NCBI RefSeq assembly: GCF_004339745.1
Contig: NZ_SMGP01000002.1
Coordinates: 744,001-808,000, forward strand
Direction: 5' to 3'
Length of the DNA stretch: 64,000 nt
Origin: Paraburkholderia sp. BL9I2N2
GTDB taxonomy: Bacteria > Pseudomonadota > Gammaproteobacteria > Burkholderiales > Burkholderiaceae
Shown here piece by piece: positions 16,234-25,575 of this stretch; the stretch's first letter is position 1, and each line of letters opens with the position of its first letter. Both the position numbers and the translations under genes were made by a program. Below the pieces are notes generated by a model that worked only from the letters and a program-made list of their open reading frames with translations, was not told the DNA's origin and made no database searches.

Positions 16234-18183
16234 CTAGCCGCGTGCGCGCTTCAATTGTTCGAAGGTCGTGATTTTTCCAGCCAGCGCGCTCGCCGCCACC
16301 GTGTACGGACTCGCGAGCCACACATCGCCCGGCCCCGAACGACCCGGGAAATTACGGTTGATCGCACTGATCGTCACCTCGTTCGCCTCGGCCGATTGAC
16401 CCGGTCCGCAATTCGCGCACGACCCGCAGCCCGGCATGACGAGCGTCACGCCCGCGCGTTCGAAGACCGGCAAATAGCCCTGTTCCTCGCAATACGCGCG
16501 CACGGCCATGGTGCCGAACTGCAGGAACAGACGCGTGCCCTCGGGCACACGAATGCCTTGTTCGACACCCCAGCGCAGCACCTCGTAATAGAAATCGAAG
16601 TCTTCACGCTTGCCCGCGGTGCACGAACCACCGTAAGCGATATCGATCGCGACGTCCTGCTCCAGTTGCGGCGCCGGCACGCCGTTGCCGGGATCGCCGG
16701 GACGCGCGAGCATCGGCTCGATGGCGCTGGCGTCGATACAAATCGTGTCGCGATAAATAGCGCCCGCGTCGCTTTTCATCCAGTTTTCAAGCGTGAAATC
16801 GACGCCGCGCCGCTCTTTGAGAAATGCGACCGTGCGTTCGTCCGGCTCGACGATGCCGGTGAACCCACCCAGTTCCGCGACCATGTTGGTCAAGGTCGCG
16901 CGCTCGTCGATCGACATCGCGCGCACCGCCGCGCCGCCGTATTCGAACACGAGGCCGATCGCCTGACCCGAACGGATCGCGTCCATTTGCAGCAGATGCA
17001 ACACCACATCTTTCGCCGTCACGCCGTCGCGCAAGTGACCGCTGATTTCGATGCGCAAGGTCTCCGGCACCTTGCAGCGCACATAACCCGTCACCCAGCT
17101 ATTGGCGATTTCCGTTGCGCCCGCACCGAATGCGAGGCAGCCGAGCGCGCCCGAATGCGGCGTATGCGAATCGGTGCCGCACGCCACCTGTCCCGGCAAC
17201 GCGTATTGCTCGGCCATCAACGCGTGACAGATGCCTTCGGACCCCGGCAGGCTGTCGAGCGCGCCGTGCGAGCGCACCGGATAGTCGCGCGAGAACGACG
17301 TATGCCCTTCCATCAGATTGGCGACGCCCGGCAGCAAACCGTCGCGCACGTGTGGAATGCTTTGCGACGCGAGCACCAGATGATCCTGGAACGCGATGAT
17401 GTGATCCGGCGCATGCAGCGGCGCAGGCTTGCCGAACGCGCGATGCATCAGATGCGCGCACATGCCGGTGAAGTAATCGTGGCTAAAGCGCCAATCCGCG
17501 GCGATGAACACGCCGTCGCCGCGCTGCGCGCCCACGCTGCCCGGATGCAGATGCCGTTCGATGATCTTCTCGACCAGCGTCTTCGGCTCCGCGGCCTGCG
17601 TCGCGTTAGCGTTATCGCACACGCGCGGCGCGGGCCAGTCGGCGAACTTGCTGTATGCGAGCAGGCCGCCGCTGCGGATGATCTGCTGCGTGAGCGCGTC
17701 GCGGCCTTTGAGAAATTCGTCGATGGGCACCGCTTCTCCCGCGCTCAACCGATCGAGCACGGAAAAGTCAGTGGTGGTGAGAATGCCGATGTTGTCGCAA
17801 TTCTGCTGATAGATCCGCTCGAAGCTCTCCGCGACGATCAGCCGGATACCGGCCGAGAGTTCCGCCAACGGACTCGATTCGCGCGATGAACCCTTACCGT
17901 AGCGCTTGCCCGCCACCGTCACCTGGAAGCCGCCGTTCTTCACCGCATCGCGGCCGATCGGCATGCGCTCGCCGGCTTTGAAGCCGACATACGGGTACTG
18001 GCCGAGGCGTTCGTCGTACGTGAGCATGACGGTGACCGGCGTGATCTCGTCGGTGGAGACGTTGTCGCGCAACGGACCGGCCGTGGCGCGCGTGAAGTTG
18101 TCGCCGGCGAGCTGCGCCTCGATCACCGCGGGGTCCTGGGACAGGTACAGCACGCGGCCGTCCAGACGAATCGTGTCGCTCAT
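16234..18183 (-). CDS. Aconitase-family hydratase with swivel domain first
   Basis: A 649-residue Fe-S hydro-lyase. The start at 18183 is preceded by AAGGAG with a 7-base spacer. The N-terminal third is the LeuD-like swivel domain (NVSTDEITPVTVMLTYDERLG, GFQVTVAGKRYGKGSSRESSPLAELSAG). The rest is the LeuC-like catalytic part (DGVFIAADWRFSHDYFTGMCAH, QVACGTDSHTPHSGALGCLAFGAGATE) and the cluster motif PGCGSCANCGPGQSA. Three cysteines for a [4Fe-4S] cluster are present. Swivel-before-catalytic order recalls AcnB without its HEAT domain and is the reverse of AcnA. LysR lies upstream and an MFS carrier downstream, suggesting catabolism of an imported hydroxy-di- or tricarboxylate rather than the housekeeping TCA role. 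Confidence 0.85.
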   Translation of the reverse strand: MSDTIRLDGRVLYLSQDPAVIEAQLAGDNFTRATAGPLRDNVSTDEITPVTVMLTYDERLGQYPYVGFKAGERMPIGRDAVKNGGFQVTVAGKRYGKGSSRESSPLAELSAGIRLIVAESFERIYQQNCDNIGILTTTDFSVLDRLSAGEAVPIDEFLKGRDALTQQIIRSGGLLAYSKFADWPAPRVCDNANATQAAEPKTLVEKIIERHLHPGSVGAQRGDGVFIAADWRFSHDYFTGMCAHLMHRAFGKPAPLHAPDHIIAFQDHLVLASQSIPHVRDGLLPGVANLMEGHTSFSRDYPVRSHGALDSLPGSEGICHALMAEQYALPGQVACGTDSHTPHSGALGCLAFGAGATEIANSWVTGYVRCKVPETLRIEISGHLRDGVTAKDVVLHLLQMDAIRSGQAIGLVFEYGGAAVRAMSIDERATLTNMVAELGGFTGIVEPDERTVAFLKERRGVDFTLENWMKSDAGAIYRDTICIDASAIEPMLARPGDPGNGVPAPQLEQDVAIDIAYGGSCTAGKREDFDFYYEVLRWGVEQGIRVPEGTRLFLQFGTMAVRAYCEEQGYLPVFERAGVTLVMPGCGSCANCGPGQSAEANEVTISAINRNFPGRSGPGDVWLASPYTVAASALAGKITTFEQLKRARG

Positions 18184-18381
18184 GGGCATTCTCCTTGCGC
18201 TCACTATACGGCGCGCGCAGGCAATGCCGAAGTGCCGGTACGGCAACGCAGACCTCTCGTTTGGCGATGATCGGCGCGATCGGGCTCGACGCGGTCCGGG
18301 CGCTGACGCGTCGCCGCCGGCATATGACAGCCGGCAGCCGGCGCAGACATGCCTCTGCCGATCCGCCCGCCGTTGCTCGCG

Positions 18382-19284
18382 TCAAACACCCTTGCCGAGA
18401 AACCCGACCAGCGCCGCCGCGCTCGCACTCAACTGGCTGCGCGTCTTGAAGATCATGATGAGGCGGCGCACCGCCCACGCATCGCTCAAGGACAGGAGGC
18501 TCACGTCGAGCGCATTCACATAGAGCAGCCCGACCTGCTCGGGCACGATCGCGATGCCGAGCCCGGCATGCACCATCCGGCAAAGCGCGTCGAGACTGCT
18601 GACGCGAATCTTCACGTCGAGTTGCCGCCCCGCAGCGGCCGCCTGTTGCGTGAGCAGTTGCGTCAGCGCGCTCTCGCTGCGCAAGCCGACGAAGCTGTCG
18701 TCGAGCAGTTCGTCGAACCTCACGCGCAACGCGCTGGCGAGTCGATGGCCGCCCGGCACCAGCACCGCGAGACGATCCTGCCGGTACGGCACCTGTTCGA
18801 ACGCCTCGCTGCCGGCCACCGGATTACAGATGCCGAAGTCCGCCGCGTGCTCCCCGACGATCCGCAGCACGTCGGCGCTGTTTTCCTCTTCCAGTTCGAT
18901 CGACACTTCCGGGAACGCGCGGCCGAACGCGGCCACGTCTTCCGGCAGAAACTGCACGATCGAGGACAGATTCGCCACCACCCGCACGCGCCCTTTCGCG
19001 CCCGACGAGAAGCGCGACAGCTCCGCGCTCATCTGTTCGATATTGCCGATGATCGCCAGCGCGTAGCGCAGCACGGTCTCGCCGACCGGCGTCACGGTGA
19101 TGCCGCGCGACTGGCGCTGGATCACGGGCAGGCCGATCGCCGCCTCGATCTCGGCGATGCGCCGGCTGACGGCGGACGATGCGATGAACTCGCGCTCCGC
19201 CGCGCGCGCGATGTTGCGCTCCTGGCAGACGGCGACGAACAGGCGCAGCGAGGTGAGGTCGAGCTTCTTGAGAAGGTTTTCCAT
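18382..19284 (-). CDS. LysR-family transcriptional regulator
   Basis: A 300-residue LTTR. The winged helix is at residues 8-67 (LDLTSLRLFVAVCQERNIARAAEREFIASSAVSRRIAEIEAAIGLPVIQRQSRGITVTPVGETVL), followed by the linker helix and a periplasmic-binding-like effector domain (GRVRVVANLSSIVQFLPEDVAAF to the end). The ATG at 19284 gives the usual LTTR N-terminus; the longer open frame upstream is not needed. It lies 198 bases upstream of the aconitase-family gene in the same direction and is the natural candidate regulator of that gene and the MFS carrier. Confidence 0.9.
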   Translation of the reverse strand: MENLLKKLDLTSLRLFVAVCQERNIARAAEREFIASSAVSRRIAEIEAAIGLPVIQRQSRGITVTPVGETVLRYALAIIGNIEQMSAELSRFSSGAKGRVRVVANLSSIVQFLPEDVAAFGRAFPEVSIELEEENSADVLRIVGEHAADFGICNPVAGSEAFEQVPYRQDRLAVLVPGGHRLASALRVRFDELLDDSFVGLRSESALTQLLTQQAAAAGRQLDVKIRVSSLDALCRMVHAGLGIAIVPEQVGLLYVNALDVSLLSLSDAWAVRRLIMIFKTRSQLSASAAALVGFLGKGV

Positions 19285-19541
19285 GGTTGCTTCTTCATGC
19301 ACGGTGAAGCCGAAGAACTCGCCAGCGAACCCGGCACCACGATGAACGGATCTACGCAAAAAGATGGGCAAGTGTAACGCTCTTCTCCAGGCCAGAATGC
19401 CTGCCATTCCCGCAACCAGCTTTCGATTCGCTTCTTTCCTGCCTACACTACGCAACGCAACAACGCGACGCGTCAAGCGGTCAGGGCCGCTGTACGAGCC
19501 TGGATTCAAACAAGCCAGAAGAAGTTATCCGGAGACACGAC

Positions 19542-21101
19542 ATGACCTCAGTGCAAGGACGCCGGCGCTTTCTCGGCGCGGCGCTATGCGGGGCCGTCAC
19601 GGCATGCGGCGGTTCCAACGAATTGAACAATTCGGGCAGCGGCGGCAACACCAATCCAAACGGCCCCGTGCCTGATTCCCACATCGACGCCGCCCTCGCG
19701 CAACTGGACACGCTCGTCAACAACCTCATGGCCAGCACCGGCGTGCCCGGCATGTCGGTCGCCGTGGTGCGCAATCTGCGAACGGTCTATGCGAAAGGCT
19801 TCGGCACGCGGCTGGTCGGCTCGGGCCTCGCCGTGGATGCCGACACGGTGTTCCAGCTCGCGTCGCTGTCGAAGCCGGTCGGTTCGATGGTGGTGGCGCA
19901 TCAGGTCGGCATAGGCACGGTGTCCTGGGATACACCGTTGCGCGCGCATCTGCCGTGGTTCACGCTGGCGGATCCGACCGTGAGCGCGCAAGTCACGGTC
20001 GGCGACATGTACGCGCATCGCTCCGGCTTGCCCGATCACGCCGGCGATCTGCTGGAAGACATGGGCTACGATCAGACCACCATCCTCGAACATCTGCGTT
20101 ATCTGCCGCTGGCGCCGTTTCGCCGTTCGTACGCCTATACGAACTTCGGCCTGACGGCGGGCGCGATCTCGGTGGCCACCGCCACCGGAATCGATTGGGC
20201 GACGCTCTCGGATCGCACGCTCTATCAGCCGCTCGGCATGACGAGCACGAGTTCGCGCTACGCTGATTTCATCGCGCGCGCGAACCGGGCCACCGGGCAC
20301 GTGCAGCGCAACGGCCAATGGGTCGTCGGCCTGGGCTCGATGCCGGATGCGCAAGCGCCCGCGGGCGGCGTGAGTTCCTCCGCGAACGACATGGCGAAGT
20401 GGCTGACGCTGATGCTGGGCCAGGGCGTGTTCAACGGCACGCGCATCGTCGACGCCGCCGCGCTCAACGCGGCGATCAGCCAGCAATCGCAGATTCAGCC
20501 GGCCGGCAACGGCCAGAACGCGTCCTACTATGGCTTCGGTTTCAACGTCGGCACCACCGCGGCGGGGCGCGCGTCATACAGTCATTCGGGCGCATTCGGC
20601 GCGGGTGCCGCGACCAATTTCGTGGTGGTGCCCTCGACGGGCTGCGCGATCGTTGCGCTCACCAACGGCTATCCGCTCGGCGTTCCGGAAACGCTCACCG
20701 CGCAGTTCTTCGATATCGTGCAGTTCGGCTCCATCCAGCGTGACTGGTTTGCGGCTTATAGCGAGGCGTTTGCGGACCTCAACAAACCGGCCGGTTCGCT
20801 CGTCGGCGTGAAGCCGCCCGCAGCACCGCTACCCGCGCGGGCACTCGCCACCTATACGGGCACCTATAACAACGACTATTACGGGCCGATCCAGATATCG
20901 GCAGCGAACGGCGCCCTGCTCCTGACCATCGGCGCCACGCCCTTGCGTCTGCCGCTTTCGCACTGGGACGGCGATACCTTCACCTTCATGCTCGTCAACG
21001 AAAACGCCGCGCCGGGAACGATTTCCAAAGTGTCGTTCCTGAGCAATCAGGTGACGCTCGAGTACTACAACGCGGAAGGACTCGGGACGTTCACGCGGTG
21101 A
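19542..21101 (+). CDS. Exported serine hydrolase (class C beta-lactamase fold, lipoprotein)
   Basis: A 519-residue protein of the beta-lactamase/DD-peptidase-like esterase family. The N-terminus has a twin-arginine-like RRRFLG stretch and a probable lipobox ending at the cysteine of GAVTAC, followed by a Gly/Asn-rich linker. Catalytic motifs are the SxxK nucleophile SLSK at about residues 108-111, YTN (in RRSYAYTNFGL), and HSG in SYSHSGAFGAGAA replacing the KTG of true lactamases. A C-terminal beta-barrel-like domain (GTYNNDYYGPIQISAANGALLL) resembles the DUF3471 domain of such hydrolases. It is likely an envelope esterase or peptidase rather than a resistance determinant. GGAG lies 8 bases before the ATG. 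Confidence 0.88.
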   Translation: MTSVQGRRRFLGAALCGAVTACGGSNELNNSGSGGNTNPNGPVPDSHIDAALAQLDTLVNNLMASTGVPGMSVAVVRNLRTVYAKGFGTRLVGSGLAVDADTVFQLASLSKPVGSMVVAHQVGIGTVSWDTPLRAHLPWFTLADPTVSAQVTVGDMYAHRSGLPDHAGDLLEDMGYDQTTILEHLRYLPLAPFRRSYAYTNFGLTAGAISVATATGIDWATLSDRTLYQPLGMTSTSSRYADFIARANRATGHVQRNGQWVVGLGSMPDAQAPAGGVSSSANDMAKWLTLMLGQGVFNGTRIVDAAALNAAISQQSQIQPAGNGQNASYYGFGFNVGTTAAGRASYSHSGAFGAGAATNFVVVPSTGCAIVALTNGYPLGVPETLTAQFFDIVQFGSIQRDWFAAYSEAFADLNKPAGSLVGVKPPAAPLPARALATYTGTYNNDYYGPIQISAANGALLLTIGATPLRLPLSHWDGDTFTFMLVNENAAPGTISKVSFLSNQVTLEYYNAEGLGTFTR

Positions 21102-21112
21102 TGCCGCCGCGT

Positions 21113-21433
21113 TCATCTCAGGATGTCGGCCGCCTTGTGCCGCTCGTCCACGCCGTCGATCAGGATCACCGGCCCGCGCGCATGCCGCGTGCGCAACGGC
21201 AGGATGCGCTGATACGCGTCCGATGCGTACCAGGCGCGCGCGGCGGCGAGATCGGGGAACGCAATCGCGATCAGATCGCCGTGCCATTCGCCTTCGAGTA
21301 TTTCCGGGCGTGCGCCATGCACGATGAAATGGCCGTCGAACGGCGCGAGCGTGCCGTCGATGCACTCGAGATATTCGACGATGTCGTCGCCCGGTTCGAC
21401 ATCGTGCAGATGGGCAATCGCGAAGGCGGTCAT
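21113..21433 (-). CDS. DUF1330-family protein
   Basis: A 106-residue ferredoxin-like alpha+beta (dimeric alpha-beta barrel) protein. Characteristic features are ECIDGTLAPFDGHFIVHGARPEILEGEW, then IAIAFPDLAAARAWYASDAYQRILPLRTRHARGPVILIDG, which is the standard DUF1330 pattern with a central W-Y pair. No reaction is known for the family. AGGAG precedes the ATG. It converges tightly with the serine hydrolase gene, with an 11-base gap. Confidence 0.88.
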   Translation of the reverse strand: MTAFAIAHLHDVEPGDDIVEYLECIDGTLAPFDGHFIVHGARPEILEGEWHGDLIAIAFPDLAAARAWYASDAYQRILPLRTRHARGPVILIDGVDERHKAADILR

Positions 21434-21570
21434 GGCGTGGCTCCTGGCAATCAGTGGATGCGGATCGAAACTTGCATGCCACTCATGGTCGCCTCGCGCA
21501 TGACGCGCGTCGATTACCTGTGAGGTAAAAGAACACCCGCCTTCGTGCCCGAGGCCGCCACGCCCCGCCG

Positions 21571-22236
21571 CTATTCCGCGCTGACTTGCGCGAGCGCGGC
21601 AATCAGGTCGCCGAAGCGCTCGCCCTGCACCAGAATGTGCCCTCTCAACGCGGCGGCGGCTGCTTCGCCGTCGCCCGCTTCGAGCGCATCCACGACCGCC
21701 TGATGTTCGTCGAACGAGGCGGCGACACGCCCTTTGACGCGCAACTGCAAACGCCGGTACGGACGCAGCAGTTTGTGGAGCGCCTTCGCCTGGTCATGCA
21801 GAAAACCGTTGTGGCTGCCGTGATAGATCAGGCAGTGAAAGCGCTCGTTCAGGTGGTAATACTCGTCCGGGCTGCCGCCGTCGCGCGCTTTCTGACACGC
21901 GACGTGCGCCTCGCGCAGCGCCTGCAACTCCTGCGCGCTCATGCGCCGCGCGGCAAGGCGGCTGCACATCGCCTCGAGCTCGGCCATCACCTCGAACATC
22001 TCGATCAGTCTGTGCAGACTGATCTTCGCGACCACGGCGCCGTGCCGCGGCCGCATCTCCACCATGCCCGCCGCGGCCAGTTGCAGCAACGCTTCCCGCA
22101 CGGGCGTTCTGGACACCTCGAAGCGCGCGATCAATTCCGCCTCATCCAGCCGTGCGCCCGGCGGAAGATCGCCGGTCGCAATGGCTTCCTCGATGGATTC
22201 CCGCAGCCGGTCTGCGAGCGTGAGCTTGTTTGTCAT
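21571..22236 (-). CDS. GntR-family regulator, FCD type
   Basis: About 221 residues. The winged helix LADRLRESIEEAIATGDLPPGARLDEAELIARFEVSRTPVREALLQLAAAGMVEMRPRHGAVV carries the GntR signature. The FCD ligand domain follows with MFEVMAELEAMCSRLAARR, YYHLNERFHCLIYHGSHNGFLHD and a final FDEHQAVVDALEAGDGEAAAAALRGHI containing the metal-binding histidines. The ATG at 22236 has GGAG seven bases upstream; a start 15 bases earlier is less likely. It is divergent from the exported hydrolase gene at 22476 across an AT-rich promoter region, so it may control it. Confidence 0.88.
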   Translation of the reverse strand: MTNKLTLADRLRESIEEAIATGDLPPGARLDEAELIARFEVSRTPVREALLQLAAAGMVEMRPRHGAVVAKISLHRLIEMFEVMAELEAMCSRLAARRMSAQELQALREAHVACQKARDGGSPDEYYHLNERFHCLIYHGSHNGFLHDQAKALHKLLRPYRRLQLRVKGRVAASFDEHQAVVDALEAGDGEAAAAALRGHILVQGERFGDLIAALAQVSAE

Positions 22237-22324
22237 GTTTGGACTCCACACGGAATCGAGTTGACCACAACGAGCATGCTGCCACTGTACGCGTAAACGA
22301 TAGTTGAGAACGGTGTCGGGCGAA

Positions 22325-22360
22325 TTATAAATATCTACGAACGTTATAAATATAAATATA
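22325..22360. promoter_or_regulatory. AT-rich promoter region with repeated TTATAAATAT
   Basis: TTATAAATAT occurs at 22325-22334 and 22344-22353, spaced 19 bases start to start (about two helical turns), and is followed by another AAATATA. This AT-rich block stands out in GC-rich DNA between the divergent GntR and hydrolase genes. It may be a regulator or nucleoid-protein site, or contain the -10 elements. Confidence 0.4.
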
Positions 22361-22475
22361 GACCCTTACAAAATATTGACAGGCCTTTTGGGCATATCGG
22401 CGGTTTTCGCCCGATGACGGTCCGTCCGTTCCATACGCACACTACTTTTCCCTGACCGTGTTCGGAGGCCTGACC

Positions 22476-24749
22476 ATGAAGGTGCAGTCGCTAGCTGTAT
22501 CGCTGGGAGTCGGTGTCGGAATCGCGTTGCTAGGTGGATGCGGACACGACAACGTGTCGCCGTCGTCGCCGCCCGTCACGGCGAAGGGCGCTGGCTTTAT
22601 CCAGAGCTTCCAGATCCTGTCGAGCGCACCGGCGTTCGGCGGCGCGACGCCGGCCGGCGCGGCGGGTCCCTACCAGGTGATCACCGCGGTCGTGCACGGC
22701 GAACTCGATCCGAACAATCCGCTCAATGCGGGCATCGTGAACATCAAGAACGCGCCGGTCGGCAGCGACGGTTACGTCGCCTATACGACCGACGTGGTGA
22801 TCCTGCGCCCGCAAAGCGCGGCGGCCGCCAAGCGCGTGCTGTTCTATGACGTCGTGAATCGCGGCAGCAAGATCGGCGCGGCGTCGTTCGTGGGCGGCGG
22901 CGCGCTCGATACCGGCGCGGCGCCCTCGTCCAGCTTCCCGTCGCTGCTGCGTAACGGCTATACGATCCTGTGGAGCGGCTGGCAAGGCGACGTTCCGGTC
23001 ACCGGCAACAGCAGCACCGCCGGCGCGGGCCTGCTCGGCGCCAGCTTCCCCGTGGCGACCAACAAGGACGGCACGCCGATGACCGGCTTGAGCCGCGAGG
23101 AATTCATCCCGGACTATGCGGGCGGCCCGCCCACCACCATTCCGCTGACTTACCCGCCGGCCAATCTGTCCGACAAGAGCTCGGTCACCTTCACCGCGCG
23201 CCAGTCGTGGCTCACGGCATACGGCAGCATTCCGGGCGGCCTCGAAACCTATACCGCGCCTTCCCAGCCGGTGACGACATGGAGCTACGTCAGTACGCCG
23301 AACAATGTCTACGAAGGCAACTATTCCGTCACCTTTACGCCGCCCGCGAGCGTGCCGGGCCCGAACGGCACGCAGGTTGCGCCTGACGCCGGGACCATTT
23401 ACAGCTTCGTCTATCAGGCCGCCGCGCCGACCGTCGACGGCATCGGCTTCGCCGCCTTGCGCGATCTGGTGTCGTTCCTGCGCTACGACGCGGCCGACGC
23501 GCAAGGCGTCGCCAATCCGCTCAACGATCTGAAGAACGCGGGATGCGTCGCGTCGACGTGTTCGACCAGCACGAACTTCGATATCGCGATCGGCGAAGGG
23601 ATTTCGCAGTCGGGCCGCTTCATGAAGGACTTTCTGTACGAGGGCTTCAACGCCGACAAGAACGGCAAGATCGTGTTCGACGGCATGTTCCCGATCATCT
23701 CGGCCGCTCGCCGCACGTGGACCAATGCCGCGTTCGCGCAACCCGGCCGCTGGTCGAAGCAGCATGAAGATCACTTCATGCCCGGCTTCCAGTTCCCGTT
23801 CACTTACGCGACGACGACCGACCCCGTGAGCGGCGCCACTGACGGCATCCTGAAGCAGTGCACGGCCACCAACACCTGTCCGAAGATCATGCAGCTCGAC
23901 GGCGCGTTCGAATGGTGGGGCGGCGCGGCGTCGCTGGTCGTGACCGACGGACGCGGCAATGACATCCAGTTGCCGGCGAACGTGCGCTACTACCTGGTGG
24001 CGGGCACGCAGCACGGCGGCGGCAATGGCGTAACGACCGGCAACATGACAGTTCCGGCCGCGGGCAGCCAATGCCAGTTGCCGGGCTCGCCGGTCGAAGA
24101 AACGCCGGTCGAACGCGCGCTGATTCCGGCGCTCGTCAACTGGGTCGGCAAGGGCACGCCGCCGCCCGCCTCGCAATATCCGACGGTCGCCGCGGGCACG
24201 CTGGTCGCGCCGACTCAGACCGCGCTGGGCTTCCCGTCGCTCACCAACGTAATGGTGCCAAGCGGTGCGGCCGCGACGCCCACGTCTGTGCAATTGACCT
24301 TCAATGGCGAGTACAACCAGCTGTTCGTGACCGACTATAGCAATGCGGTTCCCGTGGTGAACACGGCACAGGCGTACACGATTCTCGTGCCGAAAGTGGA
24401 TGCCAACGGCAACGAAACGTCCGGCGTGCTGGTGCCCGACGTCGCCGCCCCGCTCGCCACCTATACCGGTTGGAATTATCGCGGCGCGGGGCACGCGATC
24501 GGCGACGGCTGCATTTCGAACGGCGCTGCGATTCCGTTCGCGGTGAGCGCCGCCGCGCAGGCCGGCGGCACCGATACGCGCACCACGCTTGCCACGCTTT
24601 ATGGCGGCAGCCGGTCAAAGTATCAGACCGCGGTCGCGGCTGCGGCGAACGCGTTGGTCAGCCAGGGCTATCTGTTGCAGGACGACGCCACCAACGTCTT
24701 CATTGCAAACGCGAGCGCCGTGTCCGCGACTTTGCTGCCGCAACCTTGA
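22476..24749 (+). CDS. Exported alpha/beta-hydrolase-domain lipoprotein
   Basis: A 757-residue protein. Residues 1-25 are a signal peptide with lipobox LLGGC, so the mature protein is probably lipid-anchored. The body matches the large alpha/beta hydrolase domain family (PF20091 type): an N-terminal beta-rich part (GYTILWSGWQGDVP), then the nucleophile elbow GEGISQSGRFMKDFLYEGFN with the serine near residue 378, and late VAGTQHGGGNG that may hold the catalytic histidine. Substrate is unknown; relatives act on esters or polymers. GGAGG precedes the ATG at 22476, which is preferred to a GTG at 22458. It is followed after 25 bases by another lipoprotein gene. Confidence 0.8.
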   Translation: MKVQSLAVSLGVGVGIALLGGCGHDNVSPSSPPVTAKGAGFIQSFQILSSAPAFGGATPAGAAGPYQVITAVVHGELDPNNPLNAGIVNIKNAPVGSDGYVAYTTDVVILRPQSAAAAKRVLFYDVVNRGSKIGAASFVGGGALDTGAAPSSSFPSLLRNGYTILWSGWQGDVPVTGNSSTAGAGLLGASFPVATNKDGTPMTGLSREEFIPDYAGGPPTTIPLTYPPANLSDKSSVTFTARQSWLTAYGSIPGGLETYTAPSQPVTTWSYVSTPNNVYEGNYSVTFTPPASVPGPNGTQVAPDAGTIYSFVYQAAAPTVDGIGFAALRDLVSFLRYDAADAQGVANPLNDLKNAGCVASTCSTSTNFDIAIGEGISQSGRFMKDFLYEGFNADKNGKIVFDGMFPIISAARRTWTNAAFAQPGRWSKQHEDHFMPGFQFPFTYATTTDPVSGATDGILKQCTATNTCPKIMQLDGAFEWWGGAASLVVTDGRGNDIQLPANVRYYLVAGTQHGGGNGVTTGNMTVPAAGSQCQLPGSPVEETPVERALIPALVNWVGKGTPPPASQYPTVAAGTLVAPTQTALGFPSLTNVMVPSGAAATPTSVQLTFNGEYNQLFVTDYSNAVPVVNTAQAYTILVPKVDANGNETSGVLVPDVAAPLATYTGWNYRGAGHAIGDGCISNGAAIPFAVSAAAQAGGTDTRTTLATLYGGSRSKYQTAVAAAANALVSQGYLLQDDATNVFIANASAVSATLLPQP

Positions 24750-24774
24750 GACGCAACGCACCGGGGGCGACGAC

Positions 24775-25575
24775 ATGATGCACAGAGCAGGATGCACCGC
24801 CGCCGCGTTCGCCGCCGCGCTGCTTGCCGCATGTGGAGGGGGCGGCGGAGGCGGTGGCAGCGGCGGCAGCGCACCGCCCGCTCCGTCTTCGAATGCCTCG
24901 GTCTATCAGAACAGCACGACGCTCGGCAGTGTCGGGGCGGTTTCGTTGTCGCTCATCGCGGCGACCACGACCGCCAATGCAATGCTCGTGAGCCCTGTCG
25001 CCGCGCCGCTGCTGACGGCGGGGAACAACACGCTCGTGTCGACGCATCTGGCCACCAACGTGACGGGCGCCGGCACGGCATGCGTATCGGCGGCCACGAA
25101 CAGCATCGGCACGGTGACCGGGGTCAATGCGGGCGTCAATATCAAGAGCGTGGCCGCGCTGCTGGACAATGGCTGGACTGTGTCGGCCACGCCGTCCGCG
25201 AACTGGACGACGCTCAGCGCGAGCAGCGCCGTGTTCGACGGCTGGGAAAACTGCGGCGCCAAGGCCGAGGGCGCGCCGTCGCCGTCGTCCACGTTGACGG
25301 TCAACGCGGACGGCAGCTTCTCCGACAACGTGTTCGACGGCAATCCGTCCACAACCGTCACGACAGTCAACCAGAGCTTCACCGCGGCGCAGGCTGCCTC
25401 GTTATTGTCCGATGCCGGCTACCTCGACAGCAGCCAGCCCGCCAATCCACAGACCATCCGGTTGAAGATTTACCACAACGCCGCACAGCAGACCGTGCTG
25501 GTCGAACAGGGCATTCCGGTGAGCGGCGCGACAAGTCAGAATGCTGGGTTTGTTGCGATCTATTTCCCGCGTTAA
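24775..25575 (+). CDS. Poly-glycine-linker lipoprotein of unknown function
   Basis: A 266-residue protein with a signal peptide and lipobox LLAAC, directly followed by a tract of eight glycines and a Ser/Gly/Pro linker. The mature part is rich in Ser, Thr, Ala and Asn (GSVGAVSLSLIAATTTANAMLV, ASSAVFDGWENCGAKAEG) and probably a beta-sandwich; two cysteines (TACVSAA, ENCGAK) could form a disulfide. I do not recognise a family. It starts 25 bases after the hydrolase gene and is surely co-transcribed with it, so it may be an accessory or partner of that enzyme at the envelope. Confidence 0.7.
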   Translation: MMHRAGCTAAAFAAALLAACGGGGGGGGSGGSAPPAPSSNASVYQNSTTLGSVGAVSLSLIAATTTANAMLVSPVAAPLLTAGNNTLVSTHLATNVTGAGTACVSAATNSIGTVTGVNAGVNIKSVAALLDNGWTVSATPSANWTTLSASSAVFDGWENCGAKAEGAPSPSSTLTVNADGSFSDNVFDGNPSTTVTTVNQSFTAAQAASLLSDAGYLDSSQPANPQTIRLKIYHNAAQQTVLVEQGIPVSGATSQNAGFVAIYFPR

